The notes below the pieces were generated by a model. The model was not told the origin of the DNA. It did no database searches and saw nothing but the letters and a program-made list of their open reading frames with translations. From Devosia sp. 66-14 (GTDB taxonomy: Bacteria; Pseudomonadota; Alphaproteobacteria; Rhizobiales; Devosiaceae): 39,803 nt of DNA. Positions 6,699 through 16,736 of this stretch are shown in pieces (within the stretch, counting starts at the first letter, position 1; the number at the start of each line of letters is the position of its first letter). The DNA lies in NCBI GenBank assembly GCA_001899085.1, contig MKVB01000001.1, forward strand, positions 595,287 to 635,089, given 5' to 3'. A program made the position numbers and the translations under genes.

Positions 6699-7529
6699 AT
6701 GATCACCTACGTCGAAGCCGAAACCAAAAGCCGCCGCACCTCGGGCGTGATCCCGCTGCACGGCGAAGCCGGCTTCAACGGCATGCGCAAGGCCGGTCGC
6801 CTCACCGCCGAAGCCCTCGACCTGCTGGTCGATGCGGTGAAGCCTGGCGTCACCACTGCAGCGCTCGATCGGCTGGCCTACGAGTTCGCCCGCGACCATG
6901 ACGCCATCCCGGCGACGCTGTTCTACAAGGGCTACCGCCACTCGATCTGCACCTCGATCAATCACGTCGTCTGCCACGGCATCCCCGAGGAGCGGCCGCT
7001 GCGCGAAGGCGACATCGTCAACATCGACCTGACGCTGATCGTCGACGGTTGGTACGGCGACAGCTCCCGCATGTACCCGGTCGGCGAGATCAGCCGGAAA
7101 GCCGAGCGCCTGATCGACGTCACCTATGCCAGTCTCGCCGCCGGCATTGCCGCGGCCCGGGCCGGCGCCACCACCGGCGATATCGGCGCCGCCATCCAGT
7201 CGCTGGCCGAGGCCGAGCGGATGAGCGTGGTGCGCGATTTCGTCGGGCATGGCGTTGGGCAGCTCTTCCACGATGAGCCCAACATCATGCATTTCGGCGT
7301 TCCGGGCACCGGCGTGCCGCTGAAGCCGGGCATGATCTTCACCATCGAACCGATGATCAACCTGGGCCGTCCGCACGTCAAAATCCTCGCCGACGGCTGG
7401 ACCGCGGTGACGCGCGATCGCACCCTCTCGGCTCAGGCCGAGCACTCGATCGGCATCACCGAAACCGGTGTCGAGATCTTCACGCTCTCGCCGCGGGGGC
7501 TGTTCAACCCGCTCGATGCTCGTCGCTAG
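6699..7529 (+). CDS. map: Methionine aminopeptidase, type I
   Basis: 276 aa from ATG 6699 with GGAG 6 nt upstream. It removes the initiator methionine from nascent proteins. The pita-bread fold and the five metal ligands are visible: the two Asp in VNIDLTLIVDGWYGDSSRMY, the His in RDFVGHGVGQLFHDEP, the Glu in MIFTIEPMINLG and the Glu in LSAQAEHSIGI. The substrate-pocket motif SINHVVCHGIPEERPL is also present. Length is usual for proteobacterial type Ia enzymes with a short N-terminal extension. radC starts 3 nt after its stop, so the two genes form a transcription unit, an arrangement frequent in related bacteria. Confidence 0.97.
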   Translation: MITYVEAETKSRRTSGVIPLHGEAGFNGMRKAGRLTAEALDLLVDAVKPGVTTAALDRLAYEFARDHDAIPATLFYKGYRHSICTSINHVVCHGIPEERPLREGDIVNIDLTLIVDGWYGDSSRMYPVGEISRKAERLIDVTYASLAAGIAAARAGATTGDIGAAIQSLAEAERMSVVRDFVGHGVGQLFHDEPNIMHFGVPGTGVPLKPGMIFTIEPMINLGRPHVKILADGWTAVTRDRTLSAQAEHSIGITETGVEIFTLSPRGLFNPLDARR

Positions 7530-7532
7530 ACG

Positions 7533-8255
7533 ATGAGCGACGCGGAGAAGCCATCGCCGGACGGACTCGGCGAGGCCCCTGCTCCGCACTATCTCGGGCA
7601 TCGGGAGCGCGCGCGGCAGCGGTTTCTCCAGCTTGGCGAACAGCACATCGAGGATTACGAGCTGCTGGAGCTGATCCTGCAGATCGTCATCCCCCGCAAG
7701 GATACCAAGCCGCTCGCCAAGCAACTGATCCGGACCTTCGGTTCGTTCTCCGGCGTGTTCTCGGCGAGCCCGCAGCAGCTCGACGAGATCAAGGGCCTCG
7801 GGCTGATCTCGGCCACCAACCTCAAGGTCATCCAGGCCGCCGCCCAGCGTTTCGCCCGCGACCGCATGACGCCGGACCTGCCGGTCCTCGGTTCATGGAC
7901 CGCCCTGATCGATTACTGCCGCGCCCAGATGGCGTTCAATGACGTCGAGCAGTTCCGCATCCTGTTCCTCGACAAGAAGAACCGGCTGATCGCCGACGAA
8001 GTGCAGCAGACCGGCACCGTCGACCACACGCCGGTCTATCCGCGTGAGGTGATCAAACGCACGCTGGAGCTGTCGGCGACCGCGCTGATCCTCGTGCACA
8101 ACCACCCCTCGGGCGATCCGACGCCGTCAGCGGCGGATGTTGAGATGACCCGCCGGATCAACGACGTCGCTCGACCGCTGGGGATCACCGTGCATGACCA
8201 CATCATCATCGGGAAGTCAGGGCATTCGTCGATGAAGGGGTTGAAGCTGATCTAG
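7533..8255 (+). CDS. radC: RadC-family JAB domain protein
   Basis: 240 aa from ATG 7533, three bases after map. An N-terminal helix-hairpin-helix region ([20 protein letters not shown] to [16 protein letters not shown], residues about 40-105) is followed by a JAB1/MPN metalloprotease-like domain. The zinc motif is intact: [19 protein letters not shown] gives the His-x-His and the Asp, and a Glu lies upstream in [15 protein letters not shown]. Despite the old name, the family has no firm role in DNA repair; in some genomes it accompanies mobile elements, but here it lies in housekeeping context. Its stop overlaps the stop of the opposing DUF4279 gene by 3 bases. Confidence 0.95.
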   Translation: MSDAEKPSPDGLGEAPAPHYLGHRERARQRFLQLGEQHIEDYELLELILQIVIPRKDTKPLAKQLIRTFGSFSGVFSASPQQLDEIKGLGLISATNLKVIQAAAQRFARDRMTPDLPVLGSWTALIDYCRAQMAFNDVEQFRILFLDKKNRLIADEVQQTGTVDHTPVYPREVIKRTLELSATALILVHNHPSGDPTPSAADVEMTRRINDVARPLGITVHDHIIIGKSGHSSMKGLKLI

Positions 8256-8656
8256 TCGCGGCCCCGGTAGTAGATATCGAGATCGATCCGAAGCCCCCGC
8301 CGCGCCAGACGCTCAAGAGTTGGCGCTTCAAGCCCGATGCCCTCGTTTCCGCCATTGAGAAAGAGCCCGATGAAGAGCTCTCCATCGTATTGCTGAGCAA
8401 GCTCTCGCCAGATCACCAGGTCCGAAGCCAGGCTGTCGAGAAGCTTGCAGATCTGGCTGTCGAGATCGCCGGGCCTTTCCCTCGGCCCTCTGAACGAACA
8501 TAGCCCTGTTCGGCCGATGCCTCTGCCTCGGCCCATCGGCTCGCCCTTGCGGTAGGCTATCTCAGGCTGCCCACCCAAGGCTGCGACGATCTGCGCTGGG
8601 TCGAGGTCATCGCCTGAAAAGCGCAGACTGACGGCAGTCTCACTGACCGTGCTCAT
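8252..8656 (-). CDS. DUF4279-family protein
   Basis: 134 aa from ATG 8656, whose start lies 17 bp inside the preceding gene, so translation is probably coupled; GAAGG sits close before the ATG. The N-terminal pattern [20 protein letters not shown], then [10 protein letters not shown] and a middle helix with [16 protein letters not shown], matches small DUF4279 proteins, as does [20 protein letters not shown] near the end. The function of the family is unknown. It has no membrane helix or signal. It overlaps radC tail to tail. Confidence 0.78.
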   Translation of the reverse strand: MSTVSETAVSLRFSGDDLDPAQIVAALGGQPEIAYRKGEPMGRGRGIGRTGLCSFRGPRERPGDLDSQICKLLDSLASDLVIWRELAQQYDGELFIGLFLNGGNEGIGLEAPTLERLARRGLRIDLDIYYRGRD

Positions 8657-9875
8657 CGCCTTCGGTCCTTGGCGTCTCACCCTTCGCCCGCAGCATCCGC
8701 CCGCGCACCGCCTTCACCGCGCTCATCACCGCCTTGTTCGCCTTGAGCTTCTGCCGCAGCACCTGCCAGCCGAAGTGGCCTTTGGCCGCCATGGTGCCCA
8801 ACGTGGTCAGCGGCACATAGTGCTGGCGCACCGGCAGCTTGAGGTTGCACCAGTGGCGCTTCTCGTCGGTGAAGCCGGCGCCCATGTCGAAGACGCGATA
8901 GCCCGCATCGAACACCGTCTGCATCACCCGCAACAGGCACTGCTTGCCAGGCGAGCCGGTCTGGATCGTCGCGTCGTCGCTCATCGAGGAGATGAGGCAG
9001 AACAGCCGCCCGCCATGCGCGATGTTGTAGCGAACGGCGACGATCTCGCCGTCGAGCCGCAGCACCTGCAGCCGCACATCCAGGCCGCCGGTCGGCGACA
9101 GCGTCGCGTCGTAGAACGCCCTGACGCCCGGCTCGGCAAACGGATCCGGCACGCCCATGGCCAGGAACCGCGCGGCGCGCTGGCGGAACATCAGCTCGAG
9201 GATCGGCATCGCCTCCGGTCCACCGCGCACCTCCTCGAAACTCACCTGCCCCAGCGCCTCGAGCCGTTCGCCCTGCTGGCGATCGTGCTTGCGGCGCGAT
9301 TTCGAGCGCTGCGTGGTGTTTGCCTCTTCCCAGCTCGCGAATTGCGCTCGGTAGAGCGTCTCCGCCTCGATCGATTGTCCGAGCTCAGCGAAAATATCGA
9401 CCCCCGCGACGAACAGCTGCGGCACCGACTTCAGGTAAATGAGGTCAGCCCCCTCCAGCTTTTCGAGCATTGCCGACCACAGCGCCGCCCGCTCCACCGA
9501 GCCGAGCATCGCCAGCCGCTCCGCATCGACCAGCGGTGCGTTGCAGCCGACATGCGGGCCGGGAAACCATGACAGCAGCCGCACGCCCTTGACGCGTCGC
9601 CGCCACAGCGCCAACAGCGCCACCGGCTCCCCGTCGAACGCGGCGGTCAGGTAGAGCTGGTCGTCCTCGGCGATTTCCATCGCCTCCACCCAGGTACGGG
9701 TAAAGGCAGCGCTCTGGCCCGGCGACTCGATCTCGGCCGCTTCCAGTGCTGCCCAGCTCGCCGCGACGTCCTCGATCCGGTGCGTCACCGTCACAGTCGC
9801 CACCGGCACCACGGTCAGCCGCTGCCGCTGTTGCCGCGGCGGCGGGGTATCCTCTGCATAGGCTTCGAGAGCCAT
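8640..9875 (-). CDS. GNAT-type acyltransferase of the CelD/BcsL family
   Basis: 411 aa. ATG 9875 is chosen because GAGGA lies 7 nt upstream; a TTG at 9893 would add six residues. The protein carries two GNAT-like halves as in FemAB and CelD/BcsL enzymes: HRIEDVAASWAALEAAEIES and QSAAFTRTWVEAM in the first, then RSKSRRKHDRQQGERLEALG, LRLDGEIVAVRYNIAHGGRL and YRVFDMGAGFTDEKRHWCN in the second. Family members are linked to cellulose or other exopolysaccharide modification; the acyl group and acceptor are unknown here. No cellulose synthase genes are in the window, so a polysaccharide role is only a family hint. A DUF4279 gene overlaps its 3' end. Confidence 0.86.
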   Translation of the reverse strand: MALEAYAEDTPPPRQQRQRLTVVPVATVTVTHRIEDVAASWAALEAAEIESPGQSAAFTRTWVEAMEIAEDDQLYLTAAFDGEPVALLALWRRRVKGVRLLSWFPGPHVGCNAPLVDAERLAMLGSVERAALWSAMLEKLEGADLIYLKSVPQLFVAGVDIFAELGQSIEAETLYRAQFASWEEANTTQRSKSRRKHDRQQGERLEALGQVSFEEVRGGPEAMPILELMFRQRAARFLAMGVPDPFAEPGVRAFYDATLSPTGGLDVRLQVLRLDGEIVAVRYNIAHGGRLFCLISSMSDDATIQTGSPGKQCLLRVMQTVFDAGYRVFDMGAGFTDEKRHWCNLKLPVRQHYVPLTTLGTMAAKGHFGWQVLRQKLKANKAVMSAVKAVRGRMLRAKGETPRTEGDEHGQ

Positions 9876-9992
9876 CGCCCATTCCTCGTCCAAGGTTGGG
9901 GCGACTATCGTGAGCCGAGGTGAATCGGCTGTTGACGCATCCGTGATCGATCGCCGCGACGGTCGATTTCGGCGGCGACGGTTAAGCCGCCC

Positions 9993-10730
9993 TTACCCGA
10001 ACTGTTGCAGAATCGGGAAGGTCTCGAGGAACCAGAACGAGATGCGGGTGAACTGCCCGGTGAGGAACAGCAGCCCTGTGACCACCAGCAACCCGCCCAT
10101 CACCTTCTCGACCATGCCAAGATGCTTCTTGAAGCCGGAAAAGAAGGTCAGGAACGGTCCGATGGCGATGCCGGCCAGCAGGAACGGCACACCCAGCCCG
10201 AGCGAATAGAGCCCGAGCAGCGCCGCACCATCGAGCGCCGTTTCCTTGGTCGAGGCCACCGCCAGGATCGCCGCCAGCACCGGCCCGATGCATGGCGTCC
10301 AGCCGACCGCGAAGGCCAGCCCGAGCAGGAACCCGCCCACCGGTCCGCTCGCCACGCCCGGCCCATTGTGCCGTAGCTGCCGATCGAGGAAGGCGATCCG
10401 ATAGACGCCGAGGAAGTGCAGCCCCATTGCGATGATGAACAGCCCGGCGATCGGCGTGATGATCGGCAGTGCCTGTCGGAACGCCTGGCCGAACGCCGTC
10501 GCCGTGGCGCCGAACAGGATGAAGACGATCGAGAAGCCCGCGATGAAGAACAGCGAGGTGAAGACGCTCTTCCGCCAGATCACCCCGGCGGTGGCGCCAT
10601 CGTCGCGCAACTGGTCGAAGCTCGCCCCGCTCATATAGGTGAGGTAGGGCGGCACCAGCGGCAGCACGCAGGGGCTCAGAAAGCTCAGCACCCCTGCCCC
10701 GAACACCAGCCAGAACGAAAACCCGTCCAT
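9993..10730 (-). CDS. ccdA: CcdA-type cytochrome c biogenesis / thiol-disulfide transport protein
   Basis: 245 aa. Two consecutive ATGs occur at 10733 and 10730; GGAGG lies only 1 nt before the first, so the second, with 4-nt spacing, is favoured. Six to seven membrane helices are evident. The two redox cysteines are conserved in FLSPCVLPLVPPYLTYMSG (helix 1) and AVGWTPCIGPVLAAIL (helix 4). CcdA passes electrons from cytoplasmic thioredoxin to periplasmic thiol proteins, keeping apocytochrome c cysteines reduced. No other cytochrome c maturation gene is adjacent. The 117 bp to the next leftward gene include the possible hairpin GGCGGC-N9-GCCGCC. Confidence 0.95.
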   Translation of the reverse strand: MDGFSFWLVFGAGVLSFLSPCVLPLVPPYLTYMSGASFDQLRDDGATAGVIWRKSVFTSLFFIAGFSIVFILFGATATAFGQAFRQALPIITPIAGLFIIAMGLHFLGVYRIAFLDRQLRHNGPGVASGPVGGFLLGLAFAVGWTPCIGPVLAAILAVASTKETALDGAALLGLYSLGLGVPFLLAGIAIGPFLTFFSGFKKHLGMVEKVMGGLLVVTGLLFLTGQFTRISFWFLETFPILQQFG

Positions 10731-10879
10731 CATGCCTCCGACAAATCGCGCGAAGTCATAGCCGGTTCGGGGCCGAAGGCAATGCGGCGGGCCGCCGCTC
10801 GCTCCGTTGTGAAGGCGTCTGGCCGGACGGGCCGAAGTAACGTAGCACTCTGCCTTCCCCGGTCAGCCAGCGAGTACCG

Positions 10880-11323
10880 ATGTCGCCAGTCGTTCGCCTT
10901 GAACCGATCACGCCGGCCAATCGCGCCCAGCTTGTCGCCCTCTCGGTCGCCGCGGAGCAACGGGATTTCGTCGCGACCAATGCCGACTCCCTGTGCGAAG
11001 CAGACGGGAACCGGGCCTGCTTCCCCTTTGCCATTGCCGTCGATGGCAGCGTCGTGGGTTTCGCGATGTATGCGCTCGACCCCGACGACGGCAATTACTG
11101 GATCTATCGGCTGATGATCGACCAGCGGCACCAGCATCGTGGCATCGGGCGTGCTGCACTGGCAGAGCTTATCGCGCTCATGTCCGCCCTGCCGAACTGC
11201 CCGCGCATCGTCCTCGGGGTCGAACCAGGCAATAGTGCGGCCCGCGCCCTCTACGAGTCAGCCGGCTTCGTCGCCACCGGTGAGGTCATCGGCGGCGAAG
11301 CGGTGATGTGCCTCACCTGCTGA
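10880..11323 (+). CDS. GNAT N-acetyltransferase
   Basis: 147 aa from ATG 10880. A complete GNAT fold is visible: the N-terminal VRLEPITPANRAQLVALSVA, the central strand AIAVDGSVVGFAMYALDPDD, the acetyl-CoA pyrophosphate loop QRHQHRGIGRAALAELI (Gln/Arg-x-x-Gly-x-Gly), and NSAARALYESAGFVATGE near the C terminus. It resembles the spermidine/diamine and RimI-like groups, but the substrate cannot be assigned. It diverges from ccdA and is followed by rpe after about 100 bp in the same direction. Confidence 0.93.
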   Translation: MSPVVRLEPITPANRAQLVALSVAAEQRDFVATNADSLCEADGNRACFPFAIAVDGSVVGFAMYALDPDDGNYWIYRLMIDQRHQHRGIGRAALAELIALMSALPNCPRIVLGVEPGNSAARALYESAGFVATGEVIGGEAVMCLTC

Positions 11324-11421
11324 GCCGGCGGAACCCGGGCCCTGTCTTTCGCGAGGGATGACATCGGGGTTGGGGCGGGGTAAGCAGCCCATATATGTCA
11401 GCCCCTACTGACCGAGGCCCC

Positions 11422-12099
11422 ATGTCCCGCCCGATCCGCATTGCGCCTTCCATTCTGTCCGCCGATTTCACCCGTTTGGGCGACGAGATCCGCGCCGTCG
11501 ATGCAGGTGGCGCCGACTACATTCATGTCGATGTGATGGACGGTCATTTCGTCCCCAACATCACCATCGGCCCGCTGATCGTTTCGGCCATCCGCCCGCT
11601 CACCAAAAAGATCATCGACGTCCACCTGATGATCGCTCCGGCAGACCCGTATCTGGGCGCGTTTGCCAAGGCCGGCGCCGACTCGATCACCGTGCATGCC
11701 GAGGCCGGCCCGCACTTGCATCGCTCGCTGCAGGCCATCCGGACCGAAGGCAAGCGCGCCGGCGTCGCCATCAATCCGGCGACCCCCGTTTCTGCCATCG
11801 AGCACGTCATCGGCGATGTGGACCTGGTGCTGGTGATGAGCGTCAACCCCGGCTTCGGCGGCCAGAGCTTCATCCCCGAGAGTCTGAACAAGATCCGCCA
11901 GGTGCGCGCCCTGATCGGCAGCCGGCCGATCGACCTCGAGGTCGATGGCGGCGTATCCGAGCACAATGCCAAGGCGCTCGCCGATGCCGGTGCCGACCTC
12001 TATGTCGCCGGCACGTCGGTATTTTCCGGCAACGACCCCAAGACCTATGCCAGCCGCATCGCGGCCATCCGCAACGCCGCGACCGCCGTTACCGCGTAA
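11422..12099 (+). CDS. rpe: Ribulose-phosphate 3-epimerase
   Basis: 225 aa from ATG 11422, preceded by GAGG with 4-nt spacing; an in-frame ATG 27 bp upstream has no ribosome site. The TIM-barrel enzyme interconverts ribulose-5-P and xylulose-5-P in the pentose phosphate pathway, upstream of PRPP and thus purine synthesis. Signature segments are all present: [37 protein letters not shown] with metal and catalytic Asp/His, [18 protein letters not shown] and [12 protein letters not shown]. Length is normal. purB starts 34 bp downstream on the same strand. Confidence 0.97.
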   Translation: MSRPIRIAPSILSADFTRLGDEIRAVDAGGADYIHVDVMDGHFVPNITIGPLIVSAIRPLTKKIIDVHLMIAPADPYLGAFAKAGADSITVHAEAGPHLHRSLQAIRTEGKRAGVAINPATPVSAIEHVIGDVDLVLVMSVNPGFGGQSFIPESLNKIRQVRALIGSRPIDLEVDGGVSEHNAKALADAGADLYVAGTSVFSGNDPKTYASRIAAIRNAATAVTA

Positions 12100-12133
12100 C
12101 GCATCGGTTACGCGAACAAAGAGCCATAAGCCA

Positions 12134-13452
<1,319 letters not shown>

Positions 13453-13456
<4 letters not shown>

Positions 13457-14001
13457 GGATCGCCGACGCCGACATCCTGATCCTGCCGGGGCTCGGCAAT
13501 TCCGGCGCCGGGCACTGGCAGCGCCGGTGGGCCGAGCGTTTTTCCACCGGCCGGATCGTCGAGCAGGACGAATGGGACGATCCGGACCTGCGTGACTGGA
13601 CCGCCGCGATCGTCGAGGCCGTCGAAGCCGCAGAGCGTCCCGTGGTGCTGATTGCCCACTCGCTGGCGGTTTCGGCGCTGGTCCATGCCGCGCCGCGCTT
13701 TCCCGCCGGCAAGGTGAAGGGGGCCCTCCTCGTCTCGCCCCCCGATCACGAGGGTTCCAGCTTCCCGCGCGAAGGCCGCAGCTTCGACAACGTGCCGACC
13801 GACCCGCTGCCATTCCCCTCGCTGCTGGTGGTCTCGACCAATGACAGCTACGTCACTCCCAACCGCGCCGCCGACATGGCGACCGCCTGGGGCTCGGAGC
13901 TGCACTTCGCCGGCGAAGCCGGCCACATCAACCTGGCGTCGGGCCACGGCCCCTGGCCCGAAGGCCTGCTGATGTTCACCCGCCTGATGCAGCGGATCTG
14001 A
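13453..14001 (+). CDS. RBBP9/YdeN-type alpha/beta hydrolase
   Basis: 182 aa, its ATG overlapping the purB stop by 4 bases, so translation is coupled. The family pattern is clear: ILILPGLGNSGAGHWQRRWA at the N terminus, WTAAIVEAVEAAERPVVLIA then HSLAV with the nucleophile Ser (Gly of the usual elbow replaced by Ala-His-Ser-Leu-Ala), and C-terminal VVSTNDSYVTP (Asp) and GEAGHINLASGHGPWPEG (His). It is probably a serine hydrolase or esterase; the substrate is unknown. The tight link to purB is probably transcriptional rather than metabolic. It converges with the secreted protein gene at 14003, one base after its stop. Confidence 0.93.
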
Positions 14002-14002
14002 G

Positions 14003-14764
14003 CTACATCGCCGAGAACTGCGCCACCACCTTGCCGGCCTCGTCGCTGAGGAACAGCTTTCGCTGCTCGGCATCGATCCGGAAGGTCCGCGCAGCGCCCA
14101 GGGCAGCGTGGAATTTCTGCTCCTGGTTCATCGCGGCTTCGGCGCAGGCCATCATGGTCGAGGCGAGATTGCCGAAACTGATCTTGTCGCCATCGATCTT
14201 GGCGCTGCCGCCGAAGCGGTTGCAGCCGCCATTGCCGGAAACCTTGCCATCCGCGGCAATCTCCAGGGTCGTCTGCAGGTTGTCGATGACGCCGCCTCCG
14301 TCGATATCCTCGGCCAGCCACGCGCCGGTCAGAGGCAACGTCGTGGCCGCATCCGAGGCGACACGGTGTACCAGCAGTTCGACGCCGCTGGCCGCGGGGT
14401 CGAAGCTATGTCGTTCGGTGGTGGTGAACATCAGCTGGTCGGCAGCGGTGATGCTGGCCCGCCACGCATAGGTATGCCCGGCTTCCAGTTGCCCCGGATC
14501 ATAGTCGATGCTGAAGGCAGTGGGGCTGGTGTGGGCCGGCACGCTGGTTTCGGCAATGACCCTGGCCGGAGCATCGGCCAGCGACACGTCCTCGAGCCGT
14601 ACAGTGGCGACTGCGCCCTCGGGCAGCAGCATGCGCTCTCGATAGACCACGTTGCCGGTGATCGTGGTGCCATCGGCGAGGGCAACGCCCGCCACGGAAG
14701 CGAGCATGGCGCCGGCGATCAGCGCCATCGCGGGTCGGCGGCCGATAAGCAGGGGTCTTGCCAT
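14003..14764 (-). CDS. Secreted YbaY-META two-domain protein
   Basis: 253 aa from ATG 14764 with a strong GGAGG at 6-nt spacing. Residues 1 to about 31 form a Sec signal peptide (RRPAMALIAGAMLASVAGVA, cleavage likely after ALA). The first mature domain, about 33-135, resembles the YbaY / YscW lipoprotein-chaperone fold: TTITGNVVYRERMLLPEGAV, VRLEDVSLADAPARVIAE, FSIDYDPGQLEAGHTYA. The second, about 145-250, is a META (HslJ) domain: LPLTGAWLAEDIDGGGVIDN, GNGGCNRFGGSAKIDGD with its typical Cys, STMMACAEAAMNQEQKFH, and a final FLSDEAGKVVAQF. There is no lipobox Cys at the signal end. It is exported to the periplasm; a heat-shock or envelope-stress role is a family guess. Confidence 0.87.
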   Translation of the reverse strand: MARPLLIGRRPAMALIAGAMLASVAGVALADGTTITGNVVYRERMLLPEGAVATVRLEDVSLADAPARVIAETSVPAHTSPTAFSIDYDPGQLEAGHTYAWRASITAADQLMFTTTERHSFDPAASGVELLVHRVASDAATTLPLTGAWLAEDIDGGGVIDNLQTTLEIAADGKVSGNGGCNRFGGSAKIDGDKISFGNLASTMMACAEAAMNQEQKFHAALGAARTFRIDAEQRKLFLSDEAGKVVAQFSAM

Positions 14765-14862
14765 CTTGATCCTCCAGGCGGGAGGCCAAGACGAAACGCC
14801 TCGCGCCCATCGGGCGCAAGGCAAATCATGATGATGGTTTCGGTTGGCTTACCGGGAGGGCC

Positions 14863-15186
14863 TCAGCCCTCGTTCAGCACCTGGTCGCGCGCCACCCCGA
14901 CCAGTTCGGCCATTTTCTGCCGAATCATGTCGTCGGACACCGAGGCGCCCTTGGCCTTGAGATCACCCGAGATCTTGCGGAACACGTCCTCGTCGCCGGC
15001 TTCCTCGAAGTCGGCAGCCACCACCTCGGCGGCATATTGCCGGGCATGCTCGTCGCTCAGGCCCATATGCTCGGCGGCCCACAGCCCCAGCAGCTTGTTG
15101 CGGCGGGCTTCCGCCCGGAAGCGCAGCTCCGAGTCGTGAGCGAACTTGGCTTCCTGGCCCTTCTGGCGATCGTCGAATCCCGACAT
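14863..15186 (-). CDS. F1FO-ATPase inhibitor zeta subunit (DUF1476)
   Basis: 107 aa from ATG 15186. The sequence matches the alphaproteobacterial zeta subunit: FDDRQKGQEAKFAHDSELRF, ARRNKLLGLWAAEHMGLS, AEVVAADFEEAGDEDVFRKI and IRQKMAELVGVARDQV. In Paracoccus this small four-helix protein blocks reverse ATP hydrolysis by inserting its N-terminal segment in F1. It is encoded away from the ATP synthase operon, as usual, and diverges from purC. The alphaproteobacterial restriction of this family is a main clue to the host. Confidence 0.95.
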   Translation of the reverse strand: MSGFDDRQKGQEAKFAHDSELRFRAEARRNKLLGLWAAEHMGLSDEHARQYAAEVVAADFEEAGDEDVFRKISGDLKAKGASVSDDMIRQKMAELVGVARDQVLNEG

Positions 15187-15479
15187 CTATGCTCTCCGCA
15201 TTTCTACCCGCAATTCGGGCGCCCTCGATGGGTCTCGACATAAGCTGGACCGGCCCCCAAATCAACGGGTGGGGGTCGCGGCATTTGGTCAATCCGATCA
15301 ATGCCCCCTGCTGGTTTGCCCATGCGGCCCGCGCCTGAAACGTGCCTGGCGAGGCCGCCCCAAGCGCGTGGCAGCGCTGTCCGCGGCGGTTCGTCCGCCG
15401 GTGAAAGAGCTTGCATTAGGCTGGCATTCTGGCGCATGAACGCCCCAATTTCCCACATTGTCCGAGAGGCAGGGCTCAT
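15187..15479. other. Divergent intergenic region zeta / purC
   Basis: 293 bp between two divergent starts, so it must hold both promoters. I see no convincing -35/-10 pair; TTGCAT near 15412 is a weak -35 candidate. CCCCCA/TGGGGG arms around a 10-nt loop near 15254-15275 could form a hairpin. No purine riboswitch core was recognised. Confidence 0.4.
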
Positions 15480-16244
15480 ATGAACCGTCGCCGCAAGATC
15501 TATGACGGCAAGGCCAAGACGCTTTTCGAGGGGCCGGAGCCCGGGACGCTGATCCAGTACTTCAAGGATGACGCGACCGCCGGCAACGGCGCCAGACACG
15601 AGATCATCGACGGCAAGGGTGTCCTGAACAACCGGATCTCGGAGTACATTTTCAGCAAGCTCAACGGGCTGGGCATTCCGACCCACTTCATCCGCCGCCT
15701 CAACATGCGTGAGCAGCTGATCAAGGAAGTCGAGATCATCCCGCTCGAGGTGGTGGTGCGTAACGTCGCTGCCGGCTCGCTGACCAAGCGGCTCGGGCTC
15801 GAACCCGGCACCCAGCTGCCCCGCTCGATCATCGAGTTCTACTACAAGGATGACGCGCTCAACGACCCGATGGTGTCGGAAGAGCACATCACCGCCTTCG
15901 GCTGGGCGACCCCGCAGGAACTCGACGACATCATGGCGCTGGCCATCCGCGTCAACGACTTCCTGACCGGTCTGTTCATGGGTGTCGGCATCCAGCTCGT
16001 CGACTTCAAGATCGAGTGCGGACGCCTCTATGACGGCGACCTCATGCGCATCGTCTTGGCCGATGAGATCAGCCCCGACAATTGCCGGCTGTGGGACATC
16101 AAGACCCGCAACAAGCTCGACAAGGATCGCTTCCGCGAAAACCTCGGCGGGCTGGTCGACGCCTATCGCGAAGTGGCGCAGCGGCTCGGCATTCTTGTGG
16201 AAACCGACAACGCGTTGACCACCGGCCCGCGACTCGTGCAATAG
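15480..16244 (+). CDS. purC: Phosphoribosylaminoimidazole-succinocarboxamide synthase
   Basis: 254 aa from ATG 15480, preceded by AGAGGCAGGG. It joins CAIR and aspartate with ATP to form SAICAR, the step before PurB. The SAICAR synthetase signatures are present: [19 protein letters not shown] at the N terminus with the nucleotide-binding lysines, [36 protein letters not shown], and the PROSITE-type segment [10 protein letters not shown]. Length is normal for the bacterial monofunctional form. purS follows after 101 bp. It opens the rightward purine run. Confidence 0.98.
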   Translation: MNRRRKIYDGKAKTLFEGPEPGTLIQYFKDDATAGNGARHEIIDGKGVLNNRISEYIFSKLNGLGIPTHFIRRLNMREQLIKEVEIIPLEVVVRNVAAGSLTKRLGLEPGTQLPRSIIEFYYKDDALNDPMVSEEHITAFGWATPQELDDIMALAIRVNDFLTGLFMGVGIQLVDFKIECGRLYDGDLMRIVLADEISPDNCRLWDIKTRNKLDKDRFRENLGGLVDAYREVAQRLGILVETDNALTTGPRLVQ

Positions 16245-16345
16245 CCGCCCGGAGTGGGCCCAGACAAGACGGCGACGCCGTTCGGTTCGGGCCCATGACC
16301 ACTGCAGCAGCAGGGCGCCGCCCTGCCCTTTCTCGGGAATTTTCG

Positions 16346-16588
16346 ATGAAAGCCCGCGTCACCGTCACGCTCAAATCCGGCGTCCTCGACCCTCAGGGTC
16401 AGGCCATCCAGGGTTCGCTGAAAAGCCTCGGCTTCAGCGGGGTCGGTGCCATCAGGCAGGGAAAAGTGTTCGACGTCGAGCTGGGTGAATCCGATTTGTC
16501 ACAGGCCGAGGCTAATGTCCGGGCGATGTGCGAGAAGCTCTTGGCGAACACCGTCATCGAAAACTACACGATAGAAATCACGCCTTAA
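16346..16588 (+). CDS. purS: PurS subunit of FGAM synthase
   Basis: 80 aa from ATG 16346 (MKARVTVTLKSGVLDPQGQA); upstream in-frame codons overlap purC and are dismissed. PurS is the small dimeric bridge that joins PurQ (glutaminase) to the short-form PurL (synthetase). The diagnostic pattern is complete: VLDPQGQAIQGSLKSLGFSG, then GKVFDVELGE and the C-terminal CEKLLANTVIENYTIEI. Its presence agrees with the 743-aa PurL and separate PurQ in this window. The ribosome site is weak (GGGA). Confidence 0.97.
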   Translation: MKARVTVTLKSGVLDPQGQAIQGSLKSLGFSGVGAIRQGKVFDVELGESDLSQAEANVRAMCEKLLANTVIENYTIEITP

Positions 16589-16652
16589 GATTCACCGCTT
16601 ATGGTGCTGGCCGCTCGCGTAACCAGAGCCAGTACCAGTAAAGACCGCCCCG

Positions 16653-16736
16653 ATGCTCAAGACGTTCTCCCTGTCGATTGCCTTCTTCCTCGCGCTCGGC
16701 CTGCTTTTCGCCGCCTACGCGTCGGTTCCTGTCTGA
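16653..16736 (+). CDS. 27-aa single-helix membrane peptide, copy 1
   Basis: ATG 16653 to TGA 16736. The peptide begins MLKTFSLSIAFFLALGLLFA and ends AYASVPV: a short polar head with Lys, one hydrophobic helix, and a tail ending in Pro-Val. A second gene at 17173 encodes a peptide of the same length with the same MLKTFSLS start, the FF-x-x-x-GLL core and the S-x-P-x end; about 16 of 27 residues agree, while third codon bases differ, as expected for selection on protein. The 12-mer TAAAGACCGCCC lies just upstream here and again 40 bp before copy 2. No good Shine-Dalgarno is visible. Function is unknown; many such peptides modulate membrane enzymes. Confidence 0.6.
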   Translation: MLKTFSLSIAFFLALGLLFAAYASVPV

